Assembly (NCBI GenBank): GCA_030842085.1
Contig: JAUUSE010000007.1
Location: forward strand, 1 to 52,158
Length of the DNA stretch: 52,158 nucleotides
Source of the DNA: Timburyella sp030842085
GTDB taxonomy: Bacteria; Bacillota; Clostridia; Oscillospirales; Acutalibacteraceae
Reading direction: 5' to 3'
Every line of letters starts with the position of its first letter. Within the stretch, counting starts at the first letter, position 1. Below are positions 52,154 to 52,158 of this stretch, one piece after another. The translations under genes were made by a program, and so were the position numbers. The notes beneath the pieces are model-generated. The model was not told where the DNA came from, searched no databases, and saw nothing but the letters and a program-made list of their open reading frames with translations.

Positions 52154-52158
52154 GTTAG

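Noticed and set aside
1..52158. CRISPR array, insertion sequence or prophage
   Set aside because: No regularly spaced short repeats, transposase or phage structural genes were seen; the repeated attenuator copies are irregularly spaced and in both orientations.

Overview
The window looks like chromosome of a low-to-moderate GC Clostridia member (Bacillota), probably an uncultured gut anaerobe. The evidence is Gram-positive style GGAGG ribosome binding sites, an isoleucine T-box, an L10 leader, a Firmicutes-type 6S RNA, DnaD and DnaI-like replication proteins, a DUF951/prfA/Sua5 neighbourhood, and an [FeFe]-hydrogenase with a GltD-type partner. No insertion sequence, prophage or CRISPR array was seen.

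Layout. 0-5 kb: an oxidoreductase, tRNA-Thr(GGT), and a secreted protein whose C-terminal half resembles the leukocidin/hemolysin family, followed by a small two-helix membrane protein; the toxin 3' end plus the small gene are repeated in tandem, the toxin part as a relic. 5-10 kb: an unassigned transcript with its own promoter, a DUF1292 protein, 6S RNA, a flavodoxin, cysK divergent from a split TauE/SafE permease, and an XRE regulator. 10-24 kb, almost all on the minus strand, is housekeeping: M18 aminopeptidase, lytic transglycosylase, coaE, Sua5, prfA, DUF951, the rpmG-secE-nusG-rplK-rplA-rplJ-rplL cluster with its promoter, leaders and terminator, ispE, an aminotransferase with an Lrp-type regulator, and a PHP phosphatase.

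24.4-30.2 kb is the most unusual part. Two divergent MarR genes and a heterodimeric ABC exporter are interspersed with three copies of one RNA-like leader element. Each copy has an ATCGGAGG box, a hairpin with a CGCA/CGTA loop, and a terminator whose 5' arm can instead pair with an upstream segment. Base changes between copies preserve pairing in both alternative structures, which points to a transcription attenuator. Each copy precedes a different gene: a 46-aa protein, a 71-aa protein, and the ABC operon.

30.9-38 kb is an envelope-glycan locus on the minus strand: a CapD/WbpM-type dehydratase, UDP-sugar dehydrogenase, GT4 glycosyltransferase, DegT-type aminotransferase and PglC-like phosphoglycosyl transferase. 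38.6-46.5 kb carries DnaD and DnaI-like genes, DUF3781, thiD, an Ile T-box controlling ilvA, ridA (which clears the reactive enamine made by IlvA), and a DUF421/DUF4363 pair. 46.8-52 kb holds a methyltransferase and a two-gene hydrogenase operon whose promoter at the window edge is separated from the genes by an intrinsic terminator.
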